64,000 bases of DNA from Burkholderia anthina (GCF_001547525.1 NZ_CM003768.1:1984001-2048000); one strand, 5' to 3'; counted from the stretch's first letter, positions 47,326-57,594 are shown. Numbers and translations: made by a program. Notes: generated by a model from the sequence alone, not told the origin.

Positions 47326-48195
47326 TTACGCGTCGCCGCCCGGCTGGCCCGACTTCAGCAGGATGTGCTTCGCGATGCCGCGCAGGATATTGACCTCCTC
47401 GCGCTCGAGGCCGGTGCGCGCGAACAGGCGCCGCAGCCGCGGCATCAGCTTCTTCGGATTGCGCGGATCGAGGAAGTCGAGCGCGATCAATGCGTTTTCG
47501 AGGTGCACGTACATCCGCTCGATCTCGTCGCTCTGCGCGAGCGTGCCGGCTTCGGCCGGCGGCTGCGCCGACGGCTCGCTCGCCTGTTCGAGAAACGCGA
47601 CGCGCAACTCGTATGCGAGCACCTGCACGGCCTGCGCGAGGTTCAGCGAACTGTAGGCAGGGTTGGCCGGAATATGCGCGAGCGCGCTGCACTGGTCGAC
47701 ATGCTCGTTCGCGAGACCGGTGCGCTCGTTGCCGAACACGAGCGCGATGTCGCCCGCGCCGACCTGCGCGCTCGCCTGCGCGGCGGCCGCGCGCGGTGCA
47801 AGACGCGGCGGCCCGTATTCGCGCGTGCGCGCGGTCAGCGCGATCGACCAGTGAACGCCGGACAGCGCTTCGCCGAGCGTCGGCACGACATGCGCGGACG
47901 CAAGGACGTCGTCCGCGCCGCTGGCCATCGCGATCGCGTCGGGGTCGCGCTGCACGTGCGGCACGCGCGGCGCGACCAGCACGAGGCGCGAGAAGCCCAT
48001 CGTCTTCAGCGCGCGGGCAGCCGCCCCGACGTTGCCGGGATGGCTCGGCTCGACGAGCACGAAGCGGGTGGACGTGAAGCCGCCGGACGGCGGCGCGGAC
48101 GAGGCCGCGCCCGATTCGGACGGCGCGGCGGTGTTCTGCGGGGTTTCCACTACGATACGACTCGGTTCATCAGAATGGCCGTATGGTATCGCCAT
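47326..48195 (-). CDS. trmJ: SPOUT tRNA methyltransferase (TrmJ-type)
   Basis: 289-residue SPOUT-fold RNA methyltransferase that 2-prime-O-methylates nucleotide 32 of tRNA. Knot motifs: LVEPSHPGNVGAAARALKTMGF, ALVFGNERTGLANEHVDQCSALAHIPA and PAYSSLNLAQAVQVLAYELR. The first 40 residues are low-complexity, so the true start may be downstream of ATG 48195. It is divergent from suhB, as in many beta-proteobacteria. Confidence 0.88.
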   Translation of the reverse strand: MAIPYGHSDEPSRIVVETPQNTAAPSESGAASSAPPSGGFTSTRFVLVEPSHPGNVGAAARALKTMGFSRLVLVAPRVPHVQRDPDAIAMASGADDVLASAHVVPTLGEALSGVHWSIALTARTREYGPPRLAPRAAAAQASAQVGAGDIALVFGNERTGLANEHVDQCSALAHIPANPAYSSLNLAQAVQVLAYELRVAFLEQASEPSAQPPAEAGTLAQSDEIERMYVHLENALIALDFLDPRNPKKLMPRLRRLFARTGLEREEVNILRGIAKHILLKSGQPGGDA

Positions 48196-48431
48196 CGCCC
48201 GCGCAAACCCACTCGTCCAGACGGCCAGTGGGGGTTTCCCCGCATGCCGGTCGCCTGAAACCGCCGAAAATCGGGTAAAATCATGCCTTTACGCGTTGCG
48301 CTCGGCGCAGCGCGGGTCGTACCCCGCTCTTTGTCAATTCGCGTCTCACCTCGCCCCGGCACGCTTGCGCCGTTCCGGGCGGTTGTCCCACTTCGTGGCG
48401 GCCCGTGCCGCCGGCTACAGGATCCAGGCTC
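48196..48431. promoter_or_regulatory. trmJ/suhB divergent promoter region
   Basis: 236-nt region between divergent genes. TAAAAT at 48276-48281 on the plus strand is a plausible -10 for suhB; a -35 at the right distance is weak. Confidence 0.35.
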
Positions 48432-49235
48432 ATGCATCCCATGCTCAACATTGCTGTCAAGGCTGCGCGCCGCGCCGGACAGATCATCAATCGTGCGTCC
48501 CTCGATCTCGACCTGATCGAGATCCGCAAGAAGCAGCAGAACGACTTCGTCACCGAAGTGGACAAAGCCGCCGAAGACGCGATCATCGAGACGCTGAAGA
48601 CCGCCTACCCCGATCACGCGATCCTCGCGGAGGAATCGGGCGAATCGGAGAACGAATCCGAATTCAAGTGGATCATCGATCCGCTCGACGGCACGACCAA
48701 CTTCATCCACGGCTTCCCGTACTACTGCGTCTCGATCGCGCTCGAGCACAAGGGCGTCGTCACGCAGGCCGTCGTCTACGATCCGAACAAGAACGACCTG
48801 TTCACGGCCACCCGCGGCCGCGGCGCGTACCTGAACGACCGCCGCATCCGCGTCGGCCGCCGCGACCGCCTGTCGGACGCGCTGGTCGGCACGGGCTTCC
48901 CGTTCCGCGAGAAGGACGGCCTCGACGCCTACGCGCGCCTCTTCACCGAAATGACGCAGGCCTGCACGGGCCTGCGCCGCCCGGGCGCGGCGGCGCTCGA
49001 TCTCGCGAACGTCGCGGCCGGCCGCCTCGACGCGTTCTTCGAGCAAGGCATCAACGTGTGGGACATGGCGGCGGGCAGCCTGCTGATCACGGAGGCCGGC
49101 GGCCTCGTCGGCAACTACACGGGCGACGCCGATTTCCTGCATCGCCACGAGATCGTCGCCGCGAACCCGAAGATCTACGCACAGATGATCCCGATCCTGA
49201 ACCGCTACAGCCGCGTGCATCCGGCAGCGGAGTAA
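48432..49235 (+). CDS. suhB: Inositol-1-monophosphatase family protein SuhB
   Basis: 267-residue Mg-dependent phosphatase of the inositol monophosphatase family; SuhB also takes part in rRNA antitermination in bacteria. Signatures: [32 protein letters not shown] and [15 protein letters not shown], all metal or substrate binding. I chose ATG 48432 (MHPMLNIA), where the family starts, over an in-frame ATG nine codons upstream. Confidence 0.93.
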   Translation: MHPMLNIAVKAARRAGQIINRASLDLDLIEIRKKQQNDFVTEVDKAAEDAIIETLKTAYPDHAILAEESGESENESEFKWIIDPLDGTTNFIHGFPYYCVSIALEHKGVVTQAVVYDPNKNDLFTATRGRGAYLNDRRIRVGRRDRLSDALVGTGFPFREKDGLDAYARLFTEMTQACTGLRRPGAAALDLANVAAGRLDAFFEQGINVWDMAAGSLLITEAGGLVGNYTGDADFLHRHEIVAANPKIYAQMIPILNRYSRVHPAAE

Positions 49236-49241
49236 GCCCGG

Positions 49242-49265
49242 GCCGCGCCCGCGTGGCGCGGCTTT
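49242..49265 (+). terminator. Hairpin after suhB
   Basis: GCCGCGC and GCGCGGC arms (7 bp) with a 7-nt loop, followed by TTTC. Weak rho-independent terminator candidate just past suhB. Confidence 0.4.
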
Positions 49266-49539
49266 CGCGCAAACCGCTCGCGCGGCATCGTCACGATGGC
49301 GCGCCGATCGTCTGGCGCACGGATAAATCTTCCGTGCACACGGATCGCTTCGTGCGCCTATCCTGAAGTTGCTCGCGTGGCGCGTGCGGGTCGGCGTGTT
49401 GCCGCTCGCTCCGCTTCTGCCGCAACGACGGCGAATGGTTTGCGTCCGGCATGCGCGCGCGGCGAACGAGGCCGCCGGCATGCCGGCCCCGCCTGTATCA
49501 ACACCGCCACGGCGCCGTGGCAATCGCATCCGAGTCCCC
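49266..49539. other. Intergenic region upstream of flavoprotein gene
   Basis: About 270 nt without convincing coding content. An open frame runs in from upstream in frame with the flavoprotein gene, but its residues are Arg/Pro-rich and unlike the family, so I treat it as leader/promoter sequence. Confidence 0.4.
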
Positions 49540-51162
49540 ATGTTACGGCTAAGCGAAATCAAACTCCCCCTCGACCACCCCGAGAGCGCACTCGAGGCCG
49601 CGATTCGCGCGCGCCTCGCTGAGCTCGGCGTGGCGCCAGACGGGTTGCTCCGTTACACCGTGTTCCGCCGCGCGCACGACGCGCGCAAGCGTGCCGACAT
49701 CAAGCTCACGTATATCGTCGACGTCGAAGTCAAGGACGAGGCGGCCGCGCTCGAGCGCATCGCCGGCAAGCCGCATTGTGGCGTGACGCCCGACATGACG
49801 TACCACTTCGTCACCAAGGCGCCCGAGCACGCCGATTTCCTGCGCCCGGTCGTCATCGGCATGGGTCCGTGCGGGCTGTTCGCGGGGCTGATCCTCGCGC
49901 AGATGGGGTTCCGTCCGATCATCCTCGAACGCGGCAAGGCCGTGCGCGAGCGCACCAAGGACACCTTCGGCCTGTGGCGCAAGAGCGTGCTCAATCCCGA
50001 ATCCAACGTGCAGTTCGGCGAAGGCGGCGCGGGAACGTTTTCCGACGGCAAGCTGTACAGCCAGATCAAGGATCCGAACCACTATGGCCGCAAGGTGCTG
50101 GACGAATTCGTCAAGGCCGGCGCGCCCGACGACATCCTGTACCTGAGCCGCCCGCACATCGGCACGTTCCGCCTCGTCAGCATGGTGGAAAAAATGCGCG
50201 CGTCGATCCACGAACTCGGCGGCGAAGTGCGCTTCGAAACCCGTGTCGACGACATCGAAATCGACCAGGGTAAGGTGCGCGCGCTCAAGCTGTCGAACGG
50301 GGAAACATTGCGGTGCGACCGCGTGGTGCTGGCCGTGGGCCACAGCGCGCGCGATACGTTCCAGATGCTGCACGACCGCGGCGTCTATATCGAAGCCAAG
50401 CCGTTCTCGCTCGGGTTCCGGATCGAGCATCCGCAAGGCGTGATCGATCGCAGCCGCTTCGGCAAGTTCGCGGGCCACAAGCAGCTCGGCGCGGCCGACT
50501 ACAAGGTGGTCCACCACGCAAGCAACGGGCGCGCGGTCTACAGCTTCTGCATGTGCCCGGGCGGCACGGTGGTCGCCGCGACCTCGGAGCCCGGCCGCGT
50601 GGTCACCAACGGAATGAGCCAGTATTCCCGCGCCGAGCGCAATGCGAACGCGGGCATCGTCGTCGGCATCACGCCGGACGACTATCCGGGCGGCCCGCTC
50701 GCCGGCATCGCGTTCCAGCGTAAATGGGAAACGCGCGCGTTCGAACTCGGCGGCGGCGATTACCGCGCGCCGGGCCAACTGGTCGGCGACTTCATCGCGG
50801 GCCGGCCGTCGACGTCGCTCGGTGCGGTGGAGCCGTCGTACAAGCCCGGCGTGACGCCGACCGATCTCAGTACCGCGCTGCCGGACTACGTGATCGAAGC
50901 GATCCGCGAAGCGCTGCCCGAGATCGACAAGAAGATCGCCGGCTTCGCGATGCACGACGCGGTGCTCACCGGCGTGGAGACGCGCACGTCGTCGCCGATC
51001 CGGATTCGGCGCAAGGACGACTACCAGAGCATGAACGTCGAAGGCCTGTATCCGGCCGGCGAAGGCGCCGGCTATGCCGGCGGCATCTATTCGGCGGCGA
51101 TCGACGGTATCGAAGTCGCGCAAGCGGTCGCACTGAGTCTGACGTCGGGGCACGCGTCCTGA
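49540..51162 (+). CDS. FAD-dependent dehydrogenase (COG2509 type)
   Basis: 540-residue flavoprotein. The N-terminal ferredoxin-like region (about 1-95; MLRLSEIKLP and IKLTYIVDVEV) is followed by VVIGMGPCGLFAGLILAQMG (FAD motif), NVQFGEGGAGTFSDGKL, and GLYPAGEGAGYAGGIYSAAIDG at the end. This arrangement is characteristic of a conserved bacterial family whose physiological substrate is unknown to me. ATG 49540 was selected over upstream in-frame ATGs because the conserved domain begins there. Confidence 0.88.
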   Translation: MLRLSEIKLPLDHPESALEAAIRARLAELGVAPDGLLRYTVFRRAHDARKRADIKLTYIVDVEVKDEAAALERIAGKPHCGVTPDMTYHFVTKAPEHADFLRPVVIGMGPCGLFAGLILAQMGFRPIILERGKAVRERTKDTFGLWRKSVLNPESNVQFGEGGAGTFSDGKLYSQIKDPNHYGRKVLDEFVKAGAPDDILYLSRPHIGTFRLVSMVEKMRASIHELGGEVRFETRVDDIEIDQGKVRALKLSNGETLRCDRVVLAVGHSARDTFQMLHDRGVYIEAKPFSLGFRIEHPQGVIDRSRFGKFAGHKQLGAADYKVVHHASNGRAVYSFCMCPGGTVVAATSEPGRVVTNGMSQYSRAERNANAGIVVGITPDDYPGGPLAGIAFQRKWETRAFELGGGDYRAPGQLVGDFIAGRPSTSLGAVEPSYKPGVTPTDLSTALPDYVIEAIREALPEIDKKIAGFAMHDAVLTGVETRTSSPIRIRRKDDYQSMNVEGLYPAGEGAGYAGGIYSAAIDGIEVAQAVALSLTSGHAS

Positions 51163-51435
51163 TTTGCGGCACGGGGTCGGCGCGCGCAGGCTCGCCAGCC
51201 GAGCGCCGCCGGGCCTGCCCCGCTCGTTGCAACGCTTCGGAAGGGCGAAAGACGCGCCGCCCACGGCCATGCGCCCTTCTTCGGTGCCTCGTGGCAAGCG
51301 CTCGCGAGCGACCGCGCGAATTCGGCTGCCACTGCACGACAGCGCCGGCAGTCGACCAAACGGCCAACTTCGCGCGTTCACGTCGAAGCCACTGGTAAAC
51401 TCGGGCAACCCAAGCAACAACTTCATGCCTGACCT

Positions 51436-54093
51436 ATGACCACGCTGTCGCCCGAAGCCTTCGCAGGCCACACTCCAATGATGCAGCAGTACCTGCGCAT
51501 CAAGGCCGATCATCCGGACACGCTCGTCTTCTACCGGATGGGCGACTTCTACGAGCTGTTCTTCGAGGATGCGGAAAAAGCGGCACGCCTGCTCGACCTG
51601 ACCCTCACGCAGCGCGGCGCGTCGGCCGGCACGCCGATCAAGATGGCCGGCGTCCCGCATCACGCGGTCGAGCAATATCTGGCGAAGCTCGTGAAGATGG
51701 GCGAATCGGTCGCGATCTGCGAGCAGATCGGCGATCCGGCCACGTCGAAGGGCCCGGTGGAGCGCAAGGTCGTGCGCGTCGTCACGCCCGGCACGCTGAC
51801 CGATGCCGCGCTGCTGTCCGACAAGAACGACGTCTACCTGCTCGCGATGTGCACCGGCCACAACAAGCGCGGCGTCGCGGTCAACATCGGCCTCGCGTGG
51901 CTGAACCTCGCGAGCGGTGCGCTGCGGCTCGCCGAAATCGAGCCCGAGCAGCTCGCCGCCGCGCTCGAACGCATCCGGCCGGCCGAAATCCTGACGCCTG
52001 ACGGGGCAACCGACGCCATTCCCGCCGGCGCGGGCGCAACCAAGCGCGTGCCGGCCTGGCACTTCGACATCGCATCGGGCACGCAGCGTCTGTGCGACCA
52101 GCTCGACGTCGCGAGCCTCGACGGTTTCGGTGCGCATTCGCTGACGAGTGCGTGCGGCGCGGCCGGCGCGCTGCTGCTTTATGCCGCGGCCACGCAAGGC
52201 CAGCAACTGCGGCACGTGCGCAGCCTGAAGGTCGAGAACGAAACCGAATACATCGGGCTCGATCCGGCCACGCGCCGCAATCTCGAACTGACCGAGACGC
52301 TGCGCGGCACCGAGTCGCCCACGCTGTATTCGCTGCTGGACACCTGCTGCACGACGATGGGCAGCCGCCTGCTGCGTCACTGGCTGCATCATCCGCCGCG
52401 CGCATCGGTCGCCGCGCAGTCGCGCCAGCAGGCAATCGGCGCGCTGCTCGATGCGCCGGCCAGCGCGAGCCTCGATGCGCTGCGCAGCGCACTGCGCCAG
52501 GTCGCCGACGTCGAACGGATCACCGGGCGGCTCGCGCTGCTGTCCGCGCGCCCGCGCGACCTGTCGAGCCTGCGCGACACGTTCGCCGCGCTGCCGGCGC
52601 TGCGCGAGCGCATCGGCGCGATCGTCGCGAACGCGGATGCGCTCGCACGCGTCGATGCGGCGCTCGCGCCGCCCGCGGAATGCCTCGACCTGCTGACGAA
52701 CGCGATTGCCACCGAGCCGGCCGCGATGGTGCGCGACGGCGGGGTAATCGCGCGCGGCTACGATGCCGAGCTCGACGAGCTGCGCGACATTTCGGAGAAC
52801 TGCGGGCAGTTCCTGATCGACCTCGAAGCGCGCGAGCGCGCACGCACCGGCATCGCGAACCTGCGCGTCGAATACAACAAGGTGCACGGCTTCTACATCG
52901 AGGTCACGCGCGGCCAGACCGACAAGGTGCCCGACGACTACCGTCGCCGCCAGACGCTGAAGAACGCCGAGCGCTACATCACGCCGGAACTGAAGACCTT
53001 CGAGGACAAGGCGCTGTCCGCGCAGGAACGCGCATTGGCGCGCGAGCGCGCGCTGTACGACTCGGTGCTGCAGGCGCTGCTGCCGTTCATCCCCGAATGC
53101 CAGCGCGTCGCCTCGGCCCTCGCCGAGCTCGACCTGCTCGCCGCCTTCGCCGAACGCGCACGCGCGCTCGACTGGGTCGCGCCCACCTTCACCGACGAGA
53201 TCGGCATCGAAATCGAACAGGGGCGCCATCCGGTCGTCGAAGCGCAGGTCGAGCAGTTCATCGCGAACGACTGCCGGTTCGGCCCCGAGCGCAAGCTGTT
53301 GTTGATCACCGGGCCGAACATGGGCGGTAAGTCGACGTTCATGCGGCAGACCGCACTGATCGCGCTGATGGCGTACGTCGGCAGCTACGTACCGGCGAAG
53401 TCGGCGTGCTTCGGCCCGATCGACCGGATCTTCACGCGCATCGGCGCAGCCGACGATCTCGCGGGCGGCCGCTCGACCTTCATGGTCGAGATGACCGAGG
53501 CCGCGGCGATTCTCAACGACGCGACGCCGCAAAGCCTGGTGCTGATGGACGAGATCGGCCGCGGCACGTCGACCTTCGACGGCCTCGCGCTCGCCTGGGC
53601 CATCGCGCGCCACCTGCTGGCGCACAACGCGTGCTACACGCTGTTCGCGACGCACTACTTCGAGCTGACGCAACTGCCGGCCGAATTCCCGCAAGCGGCC
53701 AACGTCCATCTGTCGGCGGTCGAGCACGGCCACGGCATCGTGTTCCTGCACGCGGTCAACGAAGGCCCGGCGAACCAGAGCTACGGTCTTCAGGTCGCGC
53801 AGCTCGCGGGCGTCCCGGCGCCGGTGATCCGCGCCGCACGCAAGCACCTCGCGTATCTCGAACAGCAGTCGGCCTCCCAGCACACGCCGCAACTCGATCT
53901 CTTCAGCGCGCCGCCGGCGGCCGTCGACGATCTCGAATGCGCGGATGCGCCGGCGCTGCCCGACACGCCGCACCCGGCGCTCGAAAAACTGCGCGACATC
54001 GATCCCGACGATCTCAAGCCGCGCGAGGCGCTCGACCTGCTGTACGAACTGCGCACGCTGGTCCGGTCGCACGATGCCGACGGGCACGCGTAA
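51436..54093 (+). CDS. mutS: DNA mismatch repair ATPase MutS
   Basis: 885-residue mismatch-recognition protein. The N-terminal mismatch-binding motif is in [15 protein letters not shown]; the ABC-type ATPase has [14 protein letters not shown] (Walker A) and [16 protein letters not shown] (Walker B), and a C-terminal dimer region follows. ATG 51436. The last 20 nt overlap the start of the next gene in another frame. Confidence 0.97.
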   Translation: MTTLSPEAFAGHTPMMQQYLRIKADHPDTLVFYRMGDFYELFFEDAEKAARLLDLTLTQRGASAGTPIKMAGVPHHAVEQYLAKLVKMGESVAICEQIGDPATSKGPVERKVVRVVTPGTLTDAALLSDKNDVYLLAMCTGHNKRGVAVNIGLAWLNLASGALRLAEIEPEQLAAALERIRPAEILTPDGATDAIPAGAGATKRVPAWHFDIASGTQRLCDQLDVASLDGFGAHSLTSACGAAGALLLYAAATQGQQLRHVRSLKVENETEYIGLDPATRRNLELTETLRGTESPTLYSLLDTCCTTMGSRLLRHWLHHPPRASVAAQSRQQAIGALLDAPASASLDALRSALRQVADVERITGRLALLSARPRDLSSLRDTFAALPALRERIGAIVANADALARVDAALAPPAECLDLLTNAIATEPAAMVRDGGVIARGYDAELDELRDISENCGQFLIDLEARERARTGIANLRVEYNKVHGFYIEVTRGQTDKVPDDYRRRQTLKNAERYITPELKTFEDKALSAQERALARERALYDSVLQALLPFIPECQRVASALAELDLLAAFAERARALDWVAPTFTDEIGIEIEQGRHPVVEAQVEQFIANDCRFGPERKLLLITGPNMGGKSTFMRQTALIALMAYVGSYVPAKSACFGPIDRIFTRIGAADDLAGGRSTFMVEMTEAAAILNDATPQSLVLMDEIGRGTSTFDGLALAWAIARHLLAHNACYTLFATHYFELTQLPAEFPQAANVHLSAVEHGHGIVFLHAVNEGPANQSYGLQVAQLAGVPAPVIRAARKHLAYLEQQSASQHTPQLDLFSAPPAAVDDLECADAPALPDTPHPALEKLRDIDPDDLKPREALDLLYELRTLVRSHDADGHA

Positions 54094-55306
54094 GCGCATT
54101 GCGCGGGGCCTGCCGGCCCGCGCCGCCGCCGCGCTCGTCGCGGCGGTTGTTGCGTTCGCGCAGGCCGGTGCGCTGGCCGCGCCGCCCAAGCGCAGCGCCG
54201 CGCCCTATTCGTTCGCGGTCGTGTCGGGCGTCATCAACGCCCCGGCGGACGAACCGGCCGCGCAGCGGCTGCTCGATGCGATCGCACGGGAGCGCAACCT
54301 CGCGTTCGTCGTCTATGCGGGCGATCTCAAAGGCTCGAAGGAAGCATGCCGCGACACGCTGTATTCGCAGCGCGGCGCGATCCTGGATTCGGCGCGCGTG
54401 CCGCTCGTGTTCATTCCCGGCCACGACGACTGGATCGCCTGCAACGCCGCGGCGGGAGGCGGCTACGACCCGGTCGAGCGGCTCGATTTCCTGCGGCAGA
54501 CGCTGCTCGCCGATTCCGCGCTGCCCGACCCCCGTGCGCTGCCGATTACGCGGGAGAGCGAAGTCGCACGGTTCCGGCCGTATCGCGAGAACGCCCGCTG
54601 GATGCGCGACGACATCGTCTACGTCGCGCTCAACGTGCCGGCGCCGAACAACCATTATTTGACGGCGGGCGGCCGCAACGGCGAATTCGAGGACCGCGTG
54701 ATCGCGAACAGCTTCTGGATCGACCACGCGGCCGAATATGCGAAGCGGCGCGAAGCGCGCGCGATGGTCGTGATTTTCGAAGGCGATCCGCAGTTCGAAC
54801 GCTATGAACGCTCGGAGCGCTTCGCGTGGCTGCGCTTCAACCGGCCGCGCGTGCGCGACGGCTTCCGCGAGCTGAAACGAACGCTGGTGAAGGCCGCGGG
54901 GGCGTTCCGGGGCCCGATACTGGTGGTGCACGCGAGCGGCGAACCGCTGGCGAACGGCTTTCTGATCGACCGTCCGCTGCATGGCGACGACGGTGAGCTG
55001 GTAGGAAACGTGACGCGCGTCGCGATCGGACCGCGCCATCCGGGGAATCAGTGGGTGAAGGTGAGCGTATCGCCGGCACGGCAGACGATCTTCAACGTCA
55101 GCCTGCAGGAAGTACCGAAGAACCTGCCGGTGCCGCCCACGCTGCCGCTCGTGCCGCGCGACGACGTGCCGCTGCCGCAGATGCCGGAAATCCCCGCGCT
55201 GCCGGCGCTGCCCGATGCGTCGTCGGTCGCGCCGCCGTTGCAGGGCGACGGCGCCGCACCGGGCGGCGCGTCGTGGCCGGCAAGCTCAGTGCAGGGTGCG
55301 CCCTGA
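54074..55306 (+). CDS. Exported metallophosphoesterase-like protein of unknown function
   Basis: About 410 residues. Signal peptide with a Leu/Ala/Val core cleaved near Ala36. The body has an apparent divergent calcineurin-like phosphoesterase pattern: [15 protein letters not shown] (Gly-Asp), VFIPGHDDW (like GNHD) and [10 protein letters not shown], where the usual metal-binding His motif is not clear. The C-terminus (about 335-395) is Pro-rich. Start ATG 54074 sits within the mutS end (20-nt overlap), so expression is coupled to mutS. It meets slyD tail-to-tail with a 21-nt overlap. An enzymatic role is doubtful. Confidence 0.75.
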   Translation: MPTGTRKRIARGLPARAAAALVAAVVAFAQAGALAAPPKRSAAPYSFAVVSGVINAPADEPAAQRLLDAIARERNLAFVVYAGDLKGSKEACRDTLYSQRGAILDSARVPLVFIPGHDDWIACNAAAGGGYDPVERLDFLRQTLLADSALPDPRALPITRESEVARFRPYRENARWMRDDIVYVALNVPAPNNHYLTAGGRNGEFEDRVIANSFWIDHAAEYAKRREARAMVVIFEGDPQFERYERSERFAWLRFNRPRVRDGFRELKRTLVKAAGAFRGPILVVHASGEPLANGFLIDRPLHGDDGELVGNVTRVAIGPRHPGNQWVKVSVSPARQTIFNVSLQEVPKNLPVPPTLPLVPRDDVPLPQMPEIPALPALPDASSVAPPLQGDGAAPGGASWPASSVQGAP

Positions 55307-55828
55307 CGGCGCTTCGCCGTCTTCGTCGTCGTCCTCGTCGAGGATCTCGAGCCCTTCCGCGCCATGCGCGTGCTCGTGCTCGATTTCGTCTTCGGTGGCT
55401 TCGCGCACGTCCTTCACGGTCAGCGCGAAACGCAGCGCCATGCCCGCCAGCGGGTGATTGCCGTCGAGCACGACCTTGTCTTCGGCGATATCGGTGACCG
55501 TATAGATCAGCGAGTCGACTTCCTCGTCACCGTCTTCCGGCGTGCCTTCGAACTGCATGCCCACTTCGAGCGGCTCGGGAAAACGGTCGCGCGGCTCGAT
55601 CTTCACGAGTTCGGGATCGTAGTCGCCGAACGCGTCCTGCGGCTCGAGCTGGATCTGCGCCTGGTAGCCAGCCTCGTGGCCGTCGAGCTGTTCCTCGATC
55701 TTGGGGAACGTGCCATCATAGCCGCCGTGCAGATAGACCATCGGCTCGTCGCTTTCCTCGATCAGGTTGCCCTGTGTGTCCGACAGCTTGTAAGTGACCG
55801 ACACGACGGTGTTTTTTGCGATTTTCAT
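55286..55828 (-). CDS. slyD: FKBP-type peptidyl-prolyl isomerase SlyD
   Basis: 180-residue FKBP-fold prolyl isomerase and chaperone. FKBP part: VVSVTYKLSDTQGNLIEES and DGNHPLAGMALRFALTV, with the insert-in-flap chaperone domain between (about 70-125). The C-terminal tail is acidic (DEDDDEDGE) with only a short EHEHAHG histidine patch, so it lacks the long metal-binding His tail of E. coli SlyD. ATG 55828 has GGGAGA upstream. Confidence 0.92.
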   Translation of the reverse strand: MKIAKNTVVSVTYKLSDTQGNLIEESDEPMVYLHGGYDGTFPKIEEQLDGHEAGYQAQIQLEPQDAFGDYDPELVKIEPRDRFPEPLEVGMQFEGTPEDGDEEVDSLIYTVTDIAEDKVVLDGNHPLAGMALRFALTVKDVREATEDEIEHEHAHGAEGLEILDEDDDEDGEAPSGRTLH

Positions 55829-55852
55829 CCAATTCTCCCAAATACAAGTCTC

Positions 55853-55858
55853 ATTATA
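55853..55858 (-). promoter_or_regulatory. Consensus -10 element of slyD
   Basis: TATAAT on the minus strand, a perfect hexamer 25 nt before the slyD ATG. A partial -35 (GCTTGA) lies 16 nt upstream, inside the divergent roxA-like coding start. Confidence 0.55.
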
Positions 55859-55860
55859 CG

Positions 55861-57081
55861 ATGCGCAACCGGTCTCAAGCCGAACCGCGGCAAGCCGCTG
55901 CCGCCCCGCTCGGCGCGCCGCCCCCCGATCTTCCCACGCCGCTGCTCGGCGGCCTTACGCCGGCGCAATTCATGCGCGGCTACTGGCAAAAGAAGCCGCT
56001 GTTGATCCGCCAGGCGATTCCCGGCGTCGCGTCGCCGGTCACGCGCGATGCATTGTTCGAGCTCGCCGCCGACTATGACGCGGAATCGCGATTGATCACC
56101 CATTTTCGTAACAAGTGGCAACTGGCGCACGGCCCGTTCGAACCCGACGCGCTGCCCGCCGTTACGCGCAAATCCTGGACCCTGCTCGTGCAGGGGCTCG
56201 ATCTGCACGTCGACGCGGCGCGCGCGCTGCTCGACCGCTTCCGCTTCATCCCCGACGCGCGGCTGGACGACCTGATGATCTCGTATGCGACGGACGGCGG
56301 CGGCGTCGGCCCGCATTTCGATTCGTATGACGTATTCCTGCTGCAGGTCGAGGGCCGGCGCCGCTGGCGGGTCGGCGCGCAGAAGGATCTGTCGCTGCAG
56401 GCGGACGTGCCGCTGAAGATCCTCGAAAACTTCGAGCCGAGCGACGAATGGGTGCTGGAGCCCGGCGACATGCTGTATTTGCCGCCGCACATCGCGCATG
56501 ACGGCGTCGCCGAGGGCGAGTGCATGACCTGCTCGATCGGCTTTCGGGCGCCGTCCGCGGGCGAGCTGGGCGCCCAGTTCCTGTACTACCTCGCGGAGCG
56601 CGGCGGCCTGCGCGACGCGGGCGGCGACGATCTCTACCGCGATCCGAAGCAGCCGGCCGTCGATGCGCCCGCGCAACTGCCGCCGGCCATGGTCGAACGT
56701 GTCGCCGAGATCGTCGACGCGATCCGCTGGCGCAAGCGCGACGTCGCCGAATTCCTCGGCTGCTACCTGAGCGAGCCCAAATCGAACGTCGTTTTCGACC
56801 CGCCCGAGCGCCCGCTGTCCGAGGCGGCGTTCGTCACGCAGGCGTCACGCCGCGGCGTGCGTCTCGACAGAAGGGCCGCATTGATGTATAACGCGCGCTC
56901 GTACTTCATTAATGGCGAGGAAGGACCACTCGAGCAAGCCGGTGAATGGCTGCCCGAACTGGCCAATCAACGCCAGATGGAGGCGAAACGGTTTGTAACA
57001 CTATCCCGGGCTCCCTCGATGACAGCCTTGTTGCACGAGTGGTATCGTGCGGGCTGGATACGGGTCGGATGCCGGAATTAG
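55861..57081 (+). CDS. roxA: JmjC/cupin ribosomal oxygenase (RoxA/YcfD-like)
   Basis: 406-residue 2-oxoglutarate/Fe(II) oxygenase expected to hydroxylate an arginine of ribosomal protein L16. Iron motif His-x-Asp in GVGPHFDSYDVFLLQVEGRRRW and the distal His in LYLPPHIAHDGVAEGE; the substrate arm YWQKKPLLIRQAIPG is also typical. A C-terminal winged-helix-like region follows. ATG 55861; 32 nt from the divergent slyD start. Confidence 0.87.
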   Translation: MRNRSQAEPRQAAAAPLGAPPPDLPTPLLGGLTPAQFMRGYWQKKPLLIRQAIPGVASPVTRDALFELAADYDAESRLITHFRNKWQLAHGPFEPDALPAVTRKSWTLLVQGLDLHVDAARALLDRFRFIPDARLDDLMISYATDGGGVGPHFDSYDVFLLQVEGRRRWRVGAQKDLSLQADVPLKILENFEPSDEWVLEPGDMLYLPPHIAHDGVAEGECMTCSIGFRAPSAGELGAQFLYYLAERGGLRDAGGDDLYRDPKQPAVDAPAQLPPAMVERVAEIVDAIRWRKRDVAEFLGCYLSEPKSNVVFDPPERPLSEAAFVTQASRRGVRLDRRAALMYNARSYFINGEEGPLEQAGEWLPELANQRQMEAKRFVTLSRAPSMTALLHEWYRAGWIRVGCRN

Positions 57082-57152
57082 TGTGAGTCGCCCCGTATGC
57101 CCGTACAGATCAAATTCTGTATGGGAAAGACAACGTATTGACCCCGCATTTG

Positions 57153-57181
57153 TCGACGGTCGATAGGAAAGTGCATATAAT
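57153..57181 (+). promoter_or_regulatory. Promoter of the Ala-rich lipoprotein gene
   Basis: TATAAT (57176-57181) is a perfect -10, with TCGACG (57153-57158) 17 nt upstream. It implies an untranslated leader of about 125 nt before the ATG at 57314. Confidence 0.55.
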
Positions 57182-57313
57182 TTCCGCCCAAGCCGTAGGG
57201 AAGATTCACGCTCTAAGAAGTGCATCTCCACCAGCGGCCCAGGTCGGTGTTGGAGCACATTACCGGTATTGTTTCGCGCTGTTGCTTACCTTTAACCATA
57301 AAAGGACGTGATC

Positions 57314-57577
57314 ATGAAGAAATCCCTCCTCGTAGCTTCCCTGTTGGCTGCTGTTGCACTGGCTGCTTGCAACAAGAGCGCTGATCAAGCTGCTTCGTCG
57401 GCTGCAAGCGACGCGGCTGCTGCTGCTTCGTCGGCTGCTTCGGCAGTTGCTGGTGCTGCGAGCGACGCTTCGGCTGCTGCTTCGTCGGCAACGGCTGCTG
57501 CGAGCGACGCTGCTGCTGCAGTGGCGTCGGCTGCTTCGGCAGCGACGGCTGCTCCGGCTTCGGGCGCAAGCCAGTAA
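57314..57577 (+). CDS. Ala/Ser-rich alanine-zipper lipoprotein
   Basis: 87 residues: lipoprotein signal peptide with lipobox Leu-Ala-Ala-Cys (Cys19) and a mature part of about 68 residues made almost only of Ala, Ser, Asp and Val with periodic repeats (SAASDAAAAASSAAS). This resembles the heptad Ala-zipper coil of small Lpp-like outer-membrane lipoproteins. Codons favour GCT for Ala, unlike the GC-rich neighbours, which suggests high expression. AAGGA precedes ATG 57314; the GTG at 57308 is a less likely start. A strong terminator follows. Function unknown. Confidence 0.85.
   Translation: MKKSLLVASLLAAVALAACNKSADQAASSAASDAAAAASSAASAVAGAASDASAAASSATAAASDAAAAVASAASAATAAPASGASQ
57389..57570 (+). 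repeat. Imperfect codon repeats in the Ala-rich lipoprotein
   Basis: The unit GCTGCTTCGTCGGCTGC and its variants recur, with GCGAGCGACGC interspersed. Such near-repeats could slip and change the coil length between strains. Confidence 0.6.
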
Positions 57578-57594
57578 GCCTTCAGCGTCAGCTG

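Noticed and set aside
49549..54189. Very long antisense open frame opposite mutS and the flavoprotein gene
   Set aside because: Arg/Ala-rich shadow of the coding frames on the plus strand, an effect of high GC and codon bias.
57138..57181. TTGACC as -35 for the Ala-rich lipoprotein gene
   Set aside because: Spacing to the TATAAT is 32 nt, too long; TCGACG at 17 nt is the better candidate.
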